The notes under the pieces were generated by a model, which worked only from the letters and a program-made list of their open reading frames with translations, was not told the DNA's origin and searched no databases. Shown in pieces: positions 33,269 to 41,786 of a stretch of 64,000 bases of DNA. The first letter of the stretch is position 1. Each line of letters starts with the position of its first letter. Source of the DNA: SHZI01 sp963802215. Its GTDB lineage: Bacteria > Pseudomonadota > Gammaproteobacteria > Steroidobacterales > GCA-2729495. Both the position numbers and the translations under genes were made by a program. The DNA is taken from NCBI GenBank assembly GCA_963802215.1, contig CAWDHQ010000001.1, forward strand, positions 1,240,001 through 1,304,000, given 5' to 3'.

Positions 33269-34311
33269 CCGCCGATGTAGTACATCTCCACCTTTTCGCT
33301 GCCGGGCTGCTGAGCGCGGAGCTCGCTGTAGCGGTCCTCGCGGCGGGTCCAGACGCCGGTGATCAGCCCGCGCAGCTGGTCGTCGTCGAGACCGGCACGC
33401 AACGGGCCCTTGAGGTCGGTGCCACGGGAGGCGAACAGGCAGGTGTAGAGCTGGCCGTCGGAGGAGAGCCGGCCCCGGGTGCAGGAGCCGCAGAACGGCT
33501 CGGACACTGAAGAGATGAAACCAACCTCGCCGGCGCCGTCGTCGAAGCGGTAACGCTCCGCGACCTCGCCGTGGTAATTCGGGCGCACCGCCGTCAGCGG
33601 CCAGCGGGCGGCGAGATTCGCCAGCAGTTCCCGGGACGGCACCGTGTCGCTGGCCTGCCAGTGGTTGATGGTGCCCACGTCCATGTACTCGATGAAGCGC
33701 ACGATCACGCCGGTGCCGCGGAAGTGCTCGACCAGGTCCACCACGGTGTGCTCATTCATGCCGCGCTTCACCACGGCGTTCACCTTGATGGGCGTGAGGC
33801 CGGCGGTCATCGCCTCGTGGATGCCTTCGAGAACCTGGGCCTTGCTGCCCCGTCCGCCGCTCATCTTCAGGAAAACGGCATCGTCCAGCGAGTCGAGGCT
33901 CACCGTGACCCGGGACAGTCCCGCCGCCTTCAGCGCCGCCGCGTGCTGGGCCAGGAGAATGCCGTTCGTGGTGAGCGCGATGTCGTCGATGCCCGGCACG
34001 CGGGACAGGTCGCCGACCAGCTCCGCGATGTTCGGCCGGAGCAGCGGCTCGCCGCCGGTGATGCGCAGCTTGCAGACGCCGAGCCCGGCGAAGATGTGGG
34101 CGAGGCGCAGGATCTCCTCGAAGGACAGGCGCTCGCTGCTCTTCAGGAATTCGAAGTCGGGGTGGTACTTGTCCTCCGGCATGCAGTAGGGGCAACGGAA
34201 GTTGCACCGGTCCATGACGGAGATGCGCAGGTCCCTGAGGGGGCGGTGCAGGCGGTCCACCATCCCGGGCAACCCGTCCTCGCGGTGGATCCTGATGACC
34301 TTGTCGCGCAT
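33265..34311 (-). CDS. moaA: GTP 3',8-cyclase (molybdenum cofactor biosynthesis)
   Basis: A 348-residue radical SAM enzyme. The N-terminal cluster is CNFRCPYC, the SAM motif RITGGEPLL, and the C-terminal GTP-side cluster CGSC...C (PFCGSCTRGRLSSDGQLYTC). The protein ends in YYIGG, the C-terminal Gly-Gly tail that MoaA needs for activity. It converts GTP to 3',8-cyclo-7,8-dihydro-GTP, step one of Moco synthesis. Start 34311 has no Shine-Dalgarno but TACCAT 6 nt upstream. Other Moco genes follow within 8 kb (moeA, moaB, xdhC); moaC, moaD, moaE are absent. Confidence 0.96.
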   Translation of the reverse strand: MRDKVIRIHREDGLPGMVDRLHRPLRDLRISVMDRCNFRCPYCMPEDKYHPDFEFLKSSERLSFEEILRLAHIFAGLGVCKLRITGGEPLLRPNIAELVGDLSRVPGIDDIALTTNGILLAQHAAALKAAGLSRVTVSLDSLDDAVFLKMSGGRGSKAQVLEGIHEAMTAGLTPIKVNAVVKRGMNEHTVVDLVEHFRGTGVIVRFIEYMDVGTINHWQASDTVPSRELLANLAARWPLTAVRPNYHGEVAERYRFDDGAGEVGFISSVSEPFCGSCTRGRLSSDGQLYTCLFASRGTDLKGPLRAGLDDDQLRGLITGVWTRREDRYSELRAQQPGSEKVEMYYIGG

Positions 34312-34317
34312 GAAGGG

Positions 34318-34323
34318 ATGGTA
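34318..34323 (-). promoter_or_regulatory. -10-like box TACCAT, 6 nt before the moaA start
   Basis: Minus strand: TACCAT, CCCTTC, ATG. A weaker match to TATAAT than its neighbours, but with the same geometry. Confidence 0.35.
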
Positions 34324-34363
34324 GCAGAGGGTCCCGGCACGGCATTGACATCGCTCATCCCGA

Positions 34364-34369
34364 TATACT
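34364..34369 (+). promoter_or_regulatory. -10-like box TATACT, 6 nt before the quinone oxidoreductase start
   Basis: TATACT, GCGGCG, ATG at 34376. A perfect TTGACA (34345-34350) lies upstream but only 13 bp away, too close for a standard sigma-70 pair. Confidence 0.5.
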
Positions 34370-34375
34370 GCGGCG

Positions 34376-35377
34376 ATGCCCCCGTCGATGCAGGCCGTGG
34401 AGATTCCCGAGGCGGGCCCGCCGGAGGTCCTGCGGGCATGCGCCCGCCCCGTCCCGGCCATCCGGCTCGGTGAAGTGCTGATCCGCGTTGCAGCGGCCGG
34501 GGTCAACCGGCCGGACTGCCTGCAGCGGGCCGGCGGCTACCCGCCCCCGCCGGGCGCATCCGACCTTCCCGGGCTCGAAGTGGCGGGCACCGTCGTGTCC
34601 GTTGCGCCGGACGTTGCCAGCCCGGCGGTGGGCGACCGCGTCTGCGCACTGGTGGCGGGCGGCGGTTACGCGGAATTCTGCGCGGCGCCCGCGGTGCAGT
34701 GCCTGCCCGTGCCAGCCGGCTTCAGCCTGGTGGAAGCGGCGGCGATCCCGGAAGCCTTCTTCACGGTATGGACCAACGTCTTCGAGCGTGGCCGCCTGCA
34801 GCGTGGCGAATGCCTGCTGGTGCACGGCGGGGCCAGCGGCATCGGCACCACGGCGATCCAGCTCGGCGTCGCCTTCGGCGCCCGGGTGTTCGCCACCGCC
34901 GGCAGCGACGAGAAGTGCGCGCTGTGCTTCAGGCTCGGTGCTGAACTCGCCGTCAACTACCGCACCCACAAGTTCGTCGACGTGTTCCAGGCGGCGACGA
35001 AGAAACGCGGCGTGGACGTGATCCTGGACATGGTGGGCGGACCCTACCTGCCGGACAACGTCCGCCTGCTCCGCGAGGACGGCCGGCTCGTCTGGATCGC
35101 CGCCCTCGCAGGCACGAAGGGCGAGGTGAACATCAGCCAGGTATTCCTCAAGCGGCTCACGCTGACGGGCTCCACCCTGCGCAACAGGCCGGCCGCGGAG
35201 AAGGGCCGCATCGCGCGGGCCCTGCACGAGGCCGTGTGGCCCCTGCTCGTGCAACGCTCGGTCGTTCCCGTCATCCAGCACGTGCTGCCGCTTGCGTCGG
35301 CGGTCGACGCGCACCGCATCCTCGAGGCCAACGAGGCAATGGGCAAGGTCGTGCTGCGGGTCACCGACGACGCATGA
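34376..35377 (+). CDS. NAD(P)H:quinone oxidoreductase, zeta-crystallin type (PIG3-like)
   Basis: A 333-residue zinc-free medium-chain dehydrogenase. The N-terminal GroES-like fold has AAAGVNRPDCLQRAGGYPPP; the Rossmann part has LLVHGGASGIGTTAIQLG (cofactor loop) and ATAGSDEKCALC. The length and motif order match the TP53I3/PIG3 branch, which reduces quinones with NADPH. It overlaps xdhC by ATGA and may be the lead gene of a qor-xdhC-moeA operon. Confidence 0.92.
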   Translation: MPPSMQAVEIPEAGPPEVLRACARPVPAIRLGEVLIRVAAAGVNRPDCLQRAGGYPPPPGASDLPGLEVAGTVVSVAPDVASPAVGDRVCALVAGGGYAEFCAAPAVQCLPVPAGFSLVEAAAIPEAFFTVWTNVFERGRLQRGECLLVHGGASGIGTTAIQLGVAFGARVFATAGSDEKCALCFRLGAELAVNYRTHKFVDVFQAATKKRGVDVILDMVGGPYLPDNVRLLREDGRLVWIAALAGTKGEVNISQVFLKRLTLTGSTLRNRPAAEKGRIARALHEAVWPLLVQRSVVPVIQHVLPLASAVDAHRILEANEAMGKVVLRVTDDA

Positions 35378-36324
35378 GCGTCAAGGCGCTGTTGAACCGC
35401 TTCGATGCCTGGCGTGGCGAGCGCCGCACCCTCGTCCTGGCCACCGTCGTCGATACTGCCGGCTCGACCTACACCAAGGCAGGCCATCGCATGCTCATTG
35501 CCGACACGGGCGACTACCAGGGCCTGGTCAGCGGCGGCTGCCTGGAGGGCGACCTGGGCGGGCACGCCCGCGACGTGCTGGCCTCCGGGAAGGCGCGCAT
35601 CGTCACCTATGACCTGCGGGGCGCGAACGACGAATTGTTCGGCCTCGGCATCGGCTGCGACGGACTGCTCCGCATCCTGCTGCAGCGCCTGTCGCCCGAC
35701 ACGGACTACGAGCCCCTCGCGCACATCGCCGGCATCCTGCGGGGGGACACGCCGTGCGACTGCGTCATCGTGCTGGCGGACCGGGGCGAGCTCCGCACGG
35801 GCGACACGCTGTTCGGCGCTCCCGGGCCCGCCACGGAAGACGTGCTCCACACGGAGCTCCGGCCCCTGCCCCGCCTGCTGGTGCTCGGCGGCGGGCCCGA
35901 CACAGCGCCCGTCGTGACGCTGGCAGACCAGCTGGGCTGGCGGATCACGGTGGTGGATCACCGGCCCGCGCACCTCGGGCGACCCGCCTTCGCCGTCGCG
36001 GACGCCAGGGTGTGCGCGACGGGAGACACCCTGGCGACGCAGGTCACACTGGCGCATTTCGAGGCAGCCATCGTGATGAGCCATCACCTGGCCACCGACC
36101 GCGGCTACCTCGCGGCACTGGCTCCGAGTGCCATACCTTATATAGGTCTCCTCGGGCCGCCCGGGCGGCGGGACCGGCTGCTCCGTGAACTGGGTCACGC
36201 CGCCACCGGACTGGGTGACCGGCTGCACGGCCCCGCCGGCCTCGACATCGGCGCCGACTCGCCCGAGTCCATCGCGCTGTCGATACTCGGGGAAGTCCAC
36301 GCACTGAGGAGGCAACGCCGATGA
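35374..36324 (+). CDS. xdhC: XdhC/CoxI-family molybdo-enzyme maturation protein
   Basis: A 316-residue protein. The N-terminal XdhC/CoxI domain has STYTKAGHRMLI, LVSGGCLEGDL and LFGLGIGCDG with its conserved Cys; the C-terminal Rossmann-like domain has LLVLGGGPDTAPVV and TVVDHRPAHL, SHHLATDRGYL. XdhC proteins bind Moco, protect the sulfurated form and insert it into xanthine-oxidase-family enzymes. Its occurrence fits the [2Fe-2S] subunit at 2825-3307, although 32 kb separates them. ATG overlaps both neighbours. Confidence 0.92.
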   Translation: MSVKALLNRFDAWRGERRTLVLATVVDTAGSTYTKAGHRMLIADTGDYQGLVSGGCLEGDLGGHARDVLASGKARIVTYDLRGANDELFGLGIGCDGLLRILLQRLSPDTDYEPLAHIAGILRGDTPCDCVIVLADRGELRTGDTLFGAPGPATEDVLHTELRPLPRLLVLGGGPDTAPVVTLADQLGWRITVVDHRPAHLGRPAFAVADARVCATGDTLATQVTLAHFEAAIVMSHHLATDRGYLAALAPSAIPYIGLLGPPGRRDRLLRELGHAATGLGDRLHGPAGLDIGADSPESIALSILGEVHALRRQRR

Positions 36325-37538
36325 CCGACCCACGGCGCCGCATCGACGTCACCGAGGCCGACGCGCTGATCCGCCGCCGCCTCCAGGGCTGGGGCACGGT
36401 GCGCGTGCCCCTCGACGCGGCCCAGGGCGAGATCCTCCGCCAGCCCGTCACCGCGGAGCGGGACCAGCCGCCCTTCGACCGGGTCACCATGGACGGGATA
36501 GCCCTCCGGCACCGGGACTTCGCCGGGGGACTGCGGACCTTCCGGGTCGCGGGCACCCAGGGCGCGGGCGGCGCGCCCGTGCCGCTGCCGGACGGGCAGA
36601 GCTGCGTGGCCATCATGACCGGCGCCGCCCTGCCCGCCGGCGCCGACACGGTGGTACCGGTGGAGCGCGTCCGGCGGGAGGGCGCGTCGGCCACGATCGA
36701 GGCGGGGTACGAGCCGGCACCGGGCCAGTTCATCCACCGGCGCGCCTCCGACCACCGGCAGGGCGCCACGCTGCTGACCCCCGGCGCCATCCTGGGCCCG
36801 CCGGAGATGGCGATCCTCACGGTCGGCGGCACGCAATTCGTGGAAGTCGCGCGCCGCCCCGCCATCACGGTCGTGTCGACGGGCGACGAACTGGTGGACG
36901 TCGGGCAGCCGCTCTCGCCGACGCAGATCCGCTCCTCCAACGACCGGGCAATCGCGGCCGCTCTCGCCACCCGGGGCTTCCTCGACTGCGACCGCCTGCA
37001 CCTGCCCGATGACCGGACCGTGCTCGAGACCGCCCTGGGCGAGCTGCTGGCGGAGCAGGACGTGCTGGTCCTCACGGGCGGCGTGTCCATGGGCGAATTC
37101 GACTACGTGCCCCAGGTGCTGCTCTCCCTCGGGATGGAGCTCGTCTTCCACAAGGTGCTGCAGCGGCCCGGCCAGCCGCTCTGGTTCGGCGTGTCGCCTG
37201 CCGGAAAGCCCGTGTTCGCGCTGCCCGGCAACCCGGTGTCGAGCCTGGTGTGCCTGGTGCGCTACGTGGCACCGGCGCTGGTGGCGGCGCTGGGTGCTTC
37301 GCCCCGCCCGGAAATGGTCGTGCGGCTGGACCGGCACGTGCAGTTCGAGCCGGACCTCACGTACTTCCTGCCCGTCACGCTCCGCTACGGCGCCGACGGC
37401 GAGTGCCTGGCGACGCCGAAGCCCACCAACACGTCCGGTGACTTCATCGCGCTGGGTGGCACCGACGGCTTCGTCGAGCTGCCGCGGGGAATGTCGGAGT
37501 TTGCGCCGGGGTATACGGCGCGGTTCTACGGCTGGTGA
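36321..37538 (+). CDS. moeA: Molybdopterin molybdenumtransferase
   Basis: A 405-residue MoeA. Signatures: PPFDRVTMDGIAL, VAIMTGAALPAGADTVVPVE, VVSTGDELVD, DVLVLTGGVSMGEFDYVPQVL and ALPGNPVSSLV. It inserts molybdate into adenylylated molybdopterin in the last step of Moco synthesis. It overlaps xdhC by ATGA, so cofactor insertion and maturation are co-expressed. Confidence 0.96.
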   Translation: MTDPRRRIDVTEADALIRRRLQGWGTVRVPLDAAQGEILRQPVTAERDQPPFDRVTMDGIALRHRDFAGGLRTFRVAGTQGAGGAPVPLPDGQSCVAIMTGAALPAGADTVVPVERVRREGASATIEAGYEPAPGQFIHRRASDHRQGATLLTPGAILGPPEMAILTVGGTQFVEVARRPAITVVSTGDELVDVGQPLSPTQIRSSNDRAIAAALATRGFLDCDRLHLPDDRTVLETALGELLAEQDVLVLTGGVSMGEFDYVPQVLLSLGMELVFHKVLQRPGQPLWFGVSPAGKPVFALPGNPVSSLVCLVRYVAPALVAALGASPRPEMVVRLDRHVQFEPDLTYFLPVTLRYGADGECLATPKPTNTSGDFIALGGTDGFVELPRGMSEFAPGYTARFYGW

Positions 37539-37550
37539 CCAGGGTCTGAG

Positions 37551-37883
37551 TCAGCCCACCCGCGACACGTAGGCCGCGGACTCATCCCGAACGCCCCAAC
37601 GCGAGCGCCAAAAATCTTCGCCGCGGTTCTGATGTACCAGGGAGACAACCCAGATGATCGAGCCCCTCTGCTGATAAAGAACCCAATAGGGGAATCGGCC
37701 CAGTGTGCGACCACGGATTGACGGATCAAATGACCGACCAGCCATCGGCCACTTGCCAATCTCGCGCACCATCGCGTCGACGGCATCGACGAACTCATTT
37801 CCCAGACCATCCCGCTGCCCTGCGTAGTGATCAACGACGCGGCTGAGGTCTAACTCAGCCTCGCGAGTGAAAAGCACCTTCAT
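37551..37883 (-). CDS. ParE/RelE-family toxin
   Basis: A 110-residue RelE/ParE-superfamily protein. Start 37883 (MKVLFTREAELDLSRVVDHYA) is chosen because the family begins like this; the frame extends 31 codons more. Other cues are FPYWVLYQQRGSIIWVVSLVHQNR with the typical basic C-terminal half. It overlaps the antitoxin end by 4 bp and ends 12 bp from moeA. ParE proteins poison DNA gyrase, RelE ones cleave mRNA; the sequence does not decide. Confidence 0.85.
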   Translation of the reverse strand: MKVLFTREAELDLSRVVDHYAGQRDGLGNEFVDAVDAMVREIGKWPMAGRSFDPSIRGRTLGRFPYWVLYQQRGSIIWVVSLVHQNRGEDFWRSRWGVRDESAAYVSRVG

Positions 37884-38161
37884 CGGCGGAGTCGGGCCCT
37901 TAACCTGGCGATCACTTCTTCTGCCGGATAGGTCTCCATATCGCCGCTCTCGATCATCTTCAAGCGGCGATGGCATTCCTCGATCCAGTGTTGTTCCAGC
38001 TCCGGAGTCGCGAACGAGCGGCCGGGATCATCGTTCTCGAATGGACCATCCAGGCTGGCCAGCAGGATTTCCAGCAACCGCTCCCGGTCAGCGACAGGGA
38101 GTTTCAGCGCCTCTGCCTCAACGCGTTGCAATTCCGATTGCCGGTCTGGCTTTGTGTTCAT
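37880..38161 (-). CDS. Addiction-module component antitoxin (TIGR02574/PF09720 type)
   Basis: A 93-residue acidic protein with the family pattern ALKLPVADRERLLEILLASLD followed by a Glu-rich helix and ...EEVIARLRARLRR. Antitoxin first, toxin second is the normal order for this family. A TAGAGT box 6 nt before the ATG suggests a leaderless operon. Confidence 0.85.
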   Translation of the reverse strand: MNTKPDRQSELQRVEAEALKLPVADRERLLEILLASLDGPFENDDPGRSFATPELEQHWIEECHRRLKMIESGDMETYPAEEVIARLRARLRR

Positions 38162-38167
38162 GAGCAG

Positions 38168-38173
38168 ACTCTA
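38168..38173 (-). promoter_or_regulatory. -10-like box TAGAGT, 6 nt before the antitoxin start
   Basis: Minus strand: TAGAGT, CTGCTC, ATG. The string TAGAGTCTGC also precedes the GNAT gene at 51308 with the same spacing. Confidence 0.45.
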
Positions 38174-38234
38174 GCAGCACGAAGCTTTCAGCCGTCAAGG
38201 GGTCAATTCGGCCACTTTGGCACGGGAATGAGGG

Positions 38235-38257
38235 GTCGCGGCTCAAGCCGCTCCTAC
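38235..38257 (-). repeat. REP-like hairpin unit 11, supplies the stop of ald
   Basis: GTAGGAGCGGCTTGAGCCGC form, leftward. Its TAG (38254-38256) ends ald. Confidence 0.9.
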
Positions 38258-39372
38258 GTACCGAGAACCCGCCGCGCCGGCACGTGCTCGTAGCCGAGGG
38301 CGGTGGCCACTGCCTCGTAGGTGACCTTGCCCCGGTGGATGTTCAGCCCCTCGAGCAGGCCCGGGTCGTCGAGCAGCGCCTGGCGGTAGCCCTTGTCGGC
38401 GAGGGCGAGCACGTAGGGGAGCGTCGCGTTGTTCAGCGCGAAGGTGGAGGTGCGCGCCACGGCGCCCGGCATGTTCGCCACGCAGTAGTGCACCACGCCC
38501 TCCTCCACGTAGGTGGGCTTCGAGTGGGTTGTGGCGCGGGCCGTCTCGAAGCAGCCGCCCTGGTCGATGGCCACGTCCACGACGACCGAGCGGTCGCGCA
38601 TTTCCCGCACCATCTCGCGGCTGACCAGCCGGGGCGCCGCGGCGCCAGGCACCAGCACGGCGCCGATCACCAGGTCGGCCTCGGCCACGTAGTGCTCGAT
38701 GGCTTCCACCGTGGAGTAGATGGTGTTCAGCCGCCCGCCGAACTGGAAGTCCAGTTCCTTCAGCCGCGGGAGGGACCGGTCGATGACCGTCACCTGGGCC
38801 TCCATGCCCATGGCCACGCGGATCGCGTTGGTGCCCACCACGCCGCCGCCGAGCACGACCACGTTCGCGGCCTTCACGCCCGGCACGCCGCCCAGCAGGA
38901 TGCCCGCGCCGCCGGCCTCGCGCTCGAGACAGTGGGCGCCCGCCTGCACGGCCATCCGGCCCGCCACCTCGCTCATGGGCGACAGCAGTGGCAGGCTGCG
39001 GTTGGGGCCCGTGACGGTCTCGTAGGCAACGGCCACGACGCCCGACTTGACCAGGTTCTCCGTCTGCTTGGGATCCGGCGCCAGGTGCAGGTACGTGAAC
39101 AGTACCTGCCCGTCACGGAGCAGGGGGAACTCCTCGGGCAGGAGCTCCTTGACCTTCACGATCATCTCCGCGCGGCTGAAGACCTCACCGGCCGAGCCGA
39201 CGATCGTCGCGCCGGCCCGCTCGTAGTCAGGATCGCGCACGCCGATCCCGGCGCCCGCCTTGCTCTGCACCAGCACCTGGTGCCCGTGGAAGGTCAGTTC
39301 GCGGACACTGGTGGGCGTCAGCCCGACCCGGTGCTCGTCCTGCTTGATCTCGGTGGGTACGCCGATAAGCAT
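38254..39372 (-). CDS. ald: Alanine dehydrogenase
   Basis: A 372-residue enzyme of the Ald/PntA group. Signatures: MLIGVPTEIKQDEHRVGLTP at the start, VQSKAGAGIGVRD, LPLLSPMSEVAGRMAVQAGA and the nucleotide-binding VVLGGGVVGTNAIRVAMG. It oxidatively deaminates L-alanine to pyruvate with NAD. It lies 11 bp after an omega-amino acid:pyruvate aminotransferase that would produce alanine, so the two can cycle pyruvate (inference). GGAGACGAC precedes ATG. The final codon is followed by TAG of REP-like unit 11. Confidence 0.96.
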   Translation of the reverse strand: MLIGVPTEIKQDEHRVGLTPTSVRELTFHGHQVLVQSKAGAGIGVRDPDYERAGATIVGSAGEVFSRAEMIVKVKELLPEEFPLLRDGQVLFTYLHLAPDPKQTENLVKSGVVAVAYETVTGPNRSLPLLSPMSEVAGRMAVQAGAHCLEREAGGAGILLGGVPGVKAANVVVLGGGVVGTNAIRVAMGMEAQVTVIDRSLPRLKELDFQFGGRLNTIYSTVEAIEHYVAEADLVIGAVLVPGAAAPRLVSREMVREMRDRSVVVDVAIDQGGCFETARATTHSKPTYVEEGVVHYCVANMPGAVARTSTFALNNATLPYVLALADKGYRQALLDDPGLLEGLNIHRGKVTYEAVATALGYEHVPARRVLGT

Positions 39373-39383
39373 TGTCGTCTCCT

Positions 39384-40730
39384 TCAGTCGACCGCGCGCA
39401 GGGCCTTGCCCAGCGCGTCGACGATCTGGCCAATCTGGGCCTCGTCGATGATGAGTGGGGGTGTCAGCGCTATGGTGTCGCCCGTCGTTCGCACGAGCAC
39501 GCCATGGGCAAAACAGTGGCGGAACACGTCCAGGGCGCGCAGCGTCGGCTGGTCCCTGCGGGGCTCCAGCTCGACGGCGCCCATCAGGCCGATGTTGCGC
39601 ACGTCAATCACGTGGGGCGCGCCCTTCAGGCTGTGCAGCGCGTCGGCGAAGGCCGGGGCCAGGGCCGCGGCGCGTTCGAAGAGGCCCTCCTCCCGGTACA
39701 CGGCAAGGGCCGCGAGGCCGGCCGCGCAGGCCAGCGGGTGCCCCGAGTAGGTATAGCCGTGAAAGAACTCGATGGCCTGCTCAGGCTGTGCGGCGGGCCC
39801 GGTGCCGGAACTGACGCAGGCCTCGTAGATGCTCCGGTCCACCAGCACCGCGCCCATGGGCACGACGCCGCTGGTGATGCCCTTGGCCACGGTCATGAGG
39901 TCGGGCTGCACGTTGAAGGTCTGGGACGCGAAGGCGGCGCCCGTGCGCCCGAAGCCGGTGATGACCTCGTCGAAGATCAGGAGGAGCTTGTGCCGGTTGC
40001 AGATCGCCCGGATACGCTCCAGGTAACCTTTCGGCGGCAGCAGCACGCCGGCGGACCCGGAGACAGGCTCGATGATCACGCCCGCGATCGTGCTCGGGTC
40101 GTGCAGGGCGATGAGTCGCTCCAGCGCGTCGGCGAGATCGGCGCCGTGGGCGGGCTGGCCCCGGGAGAAGGCATTGCGCGCCAGGTCGTGGGTGTGGGGC
40201 AGGTGGTCCACGCCGGGCAGCATGGCGCTTGCGAAGACCTTGCGGTTCGCCACCATGCCGCCGACGGAAATGCCGCCGAAGCCAACGCCGTGGTAGCCCC
40301 GCTCCCGGCCGATGAAACGGAAGCGCTGCCCCTCGCCCCGGGCCCGGTGGTAGGCCAGCGCAATCTTCAGCGCGGTGTCGACCGCCTCGGAGCCGGAATT
40401 GACGAAGAAGGCATGGCCCAGGTCGCCGGGGGCGAGCCGGACCACCTCCGAGGCGAGTTCGAAGGCGCCCGCATGACCCAGGTTGAAGGCCGTGGCGTAG
40501 TCCAGCCTGCCCACCTGCTCCCTCACGGCCGCCACGATCCGCGGGTGGCAGTGGCCGGCGTTGACGCACCAGAGGCCCGCGATGCCATCCAGGATCTTCT
40601 GGCCGTCCCGGGTGGTGTAGTACATCCCGGCGGCGGATTCGAGGAGCAGGGGGTGCTGCTTGAAGTACCGGTTGGCCGTGAAGGGCATCCAGTAGGGCTG
40701 CAGGTCCGGGAGGGGGGTGGAAACGGCCAT
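39384..40730 (-). CDS. Omega-amino acid:pyruvate aminotransferase (class III, PLP)
   Basis: A 448-residue aminotransferase. Signatures: FFVNSGSEAVDTALKIA, RGYHGVGFGG, VIIEPVSGSAGVLLPPKGYL, LLIFDEVITGFGRTG and the PLP lysine in MTVAKGITSG. The set matches beta-alanine:pyruvate (omega-APT) enzymes, which move amino groups from beta-alanine, taurine or other terminal amines to pyruvate. ATG 40730 is used; the box TAGTGT is 7 nt upstream. Alanine dehydrogenase follows and would regenerate pyruvate. Confidence 0.92.
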   Translation of the reverse strand: MAVSTPLPDLQPYWMPFTANRYFKQHPLLLESAAGMYYTTRDGQKILDGIAGLWCVNAGHCHPRIVAAVREQVGRLDYATAFNLGHAGAFELASEVVRLAPGDLGHAFFVNSGSEAVDTALKIALAYHRARGEGQRFRFIGRERGYHGVGFGGISVGGMVANRKVFASAMLPGVDHLPHTHDLARNAFSRGQPAHGADLADALERLIALHDPSTIAGVIIEPVSGSAGVLLPPKGYLERIRAICNRHKLLLIFDEVITGFGRTGAAFASQTFNVQPDLMTVAKGITSGVVPMGAVLVDRSIYEACVSSGTGPAAQPEQAIEFFHGYTYSGHPLACAAGLAALAVYREEGLFERAAALAPAFADALHSLKGAPHVIDVRNIGLMGAVELEPRRDQPTLRALDVFRHCFAHGVLVRTTGDTIALTPPLIIDEAQIGQIVDALGKALRAVD

Positions 40731-40737
40731 GGAATCC

Positions 40738-40743
40738 ACACTA
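40738..40743 (-). promoter_or_regulatory. -10-like box TAGTGT, 7 nt before the aminotransferase start
   Basis: Minus strand: TAGTGT, GGATTCC, ATG. Divergent from the CBS-gene box, with 64 bp between the start codons. Confidence 0.3.
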
Positions 40744-40782
40744 CCGCACTTTCCCGGAGGGGCACAATTCCGCAACGTTGGC

Positions 40783-40788
40783 TATTAT
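40783..40788 (+). promoter_or_regulatory. -10-like box TATTAT, 6 nt before the CBS-domain gene start
   Basis: TATTAT, CCCCGC, ATG at 40795. Five of six bases match the -10 consensus; no -35 is obvious. Confidence 0.55.
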
Positions 40789-40794
40789 CCCCGC

Positions 40795-41229
40795 ATGAAG
40801 AAGATGCCCACGATCAAGGCGGTCATGTCGCCGTTTCCCTATTCCGTGGACGCCGGGGCCCCCGTGGCCGACGCCCTCGCCTTCATGCGCGAGCACCGCA
40901 TCCGGCACCTGCCCGTGACCCAGGCCGGCGAACTCATCGGCAGCGTGTCCGACCGGGACATCAAGCTGATCCTCGGGCCCGACTTCGCCAGTCCGGACGA
41001 GCACGAGACCCGGGTGGCGGACGCCATGGTGCGGGACGCCTACACGGTGGACATGGAGGCGCGCCTGGATGAAGTCCTCGCCCACATGGCGGAGCACCAC
41101 CTGGGCTCCGCGATCGTCACGCGGCGCGGCAAGCTGGCCGGCATCTTCACGGTCACGGATGCCTGCCGGCATTTCGCCGAGTTCCTCCGGGAGCAGGTCC
41201 GGCGCTCCGGCGGCGACGATGCAGCCTGA
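40795..41229 (+). CDS. Two-CBS-domain protein
   Basis: A 144-residue protein composed of a CBS pair: MSPFPYSVDAGAPVADALAFM...HLPVTQAGELIGSVSDRDIK and VADAMVRDAYTVDMEARLDEVLAHM...IVTRRGKLAGIFTVTDACR. Such pairs bind adenine nucleotides or SAM as sensors. ATG 40795 is selected; the upstream extension of the frame shows no features. Stands between the aminotransferase and moaB with its own probable promoter. Confidence 0.92.
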   Translation: MKKMPTIKAVMSPFPYSVDAGAPVADALAFMREHRIRHLPVTQAGELIGSVSDRDIKLILGPDFASPDEHETRVADAMVRDAYTVDMEARLDEVLAHMAEHHLGSAIVTRRGKLAGIFTVTDACRHFAEFLREQVRRSGGDDAA

Positions 41230-41245
41230 GAATCCACCAACCGCG

Positions 41246-41251
41246 TATGAT
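41246..41251 (+). promoter_or_regulatory. -10-like box TATGAT, 6 nt before the moaB start
   Basis: TATGAT, GCGGAC, ATG at 41258, between the CBS gene stop and moaB. Confidence 0.5.
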
Positions 41252-41257
41252 GCGGAC

Positions 41258-41779
41258 ATGAACGAGCCCCGCGAATTCCTGCCCCTCTCCATCGCCGTGC
41301 TCACGGTGTCGGACACACGCACCTACGAGAATGACAAGTCCGGCGATCTGCTCGTCGGCCGTCTCGAGGATGCGGGCCACGAACTCGGCGACCGGGCCCT
41401 GGAGCCCGACGACATCTACCGCATCCGCGCCACCGTGTCGGCCTGGATCGCCGACCCGGCCATCCAGGTGATCATCACCACCGGCGGCACCGGCGTGACC
41501 GGCAGGGACGGTACGCCCGAGGCCATCGAGCCGCTGCTGGACAAGGTGATCGAAGGCTTCGGGGAGATGTTCCGCCAGATCTCCTGGGACGACATCGGCA
41601 CCTCCACCCTCCAGTCCCGCTGCCTGGCCGGCGTGGCCAACGGTACCTATGTCTTCTGCCTTCCGGGTTCGACCAACGCCTGCGCGACGGGCTGGGATGA
41701 GCTGATCGCGTCCCAGCTGGACTACCGCACACGGCCCTGCAACCTGGCCGAAATGATGCCGCGGCTCAAAGAGGTATGA
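41258..41779 (+). CDS. moaB: Molybdenum cofactor biosynthesis protein MoaB/MogA
   Basis: A 173-residue molybdopterin adenylyltransferase-fold protein. Signatures: IAVLTVSDTRTYENDKSGDLL, IITTGGTGVTGRDGTPEAI and FCLPGSTNACATGWDELI. It resembles E. coli MoaB; MogA-type activity (adenylylation of molybdopterin before MoeA) is likely, since no separate mogA is present in the window. Starts 28 bp after the CBS gene and is followed by gloB. Confidence 0.93.
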   Translation: MNEPREFLPLSIAVLTVSDTRTYENDKSGDLLVGRLEDAGHELGDRALEPDDIYRIRATVSAWIADPAIQVIITTGGTGVTGRDGTPEAIEPLLDKVIEGFGEMFRQISWDDIGTSTLQSRCLAGVANGTYVFCLPGSTNACATGWDELIASQLDYRTRPCNLAEMMPRLKEV

Positions 41780-41786
41780 GCGCGCC

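Noticed and set aside
34345..34369. TTGACA at 34345 as a -35 for TATACT at 34364
   Set aside because: The spacer is 13 bp, 4 short of the sigma-70 norm; only the -10 placement is used.
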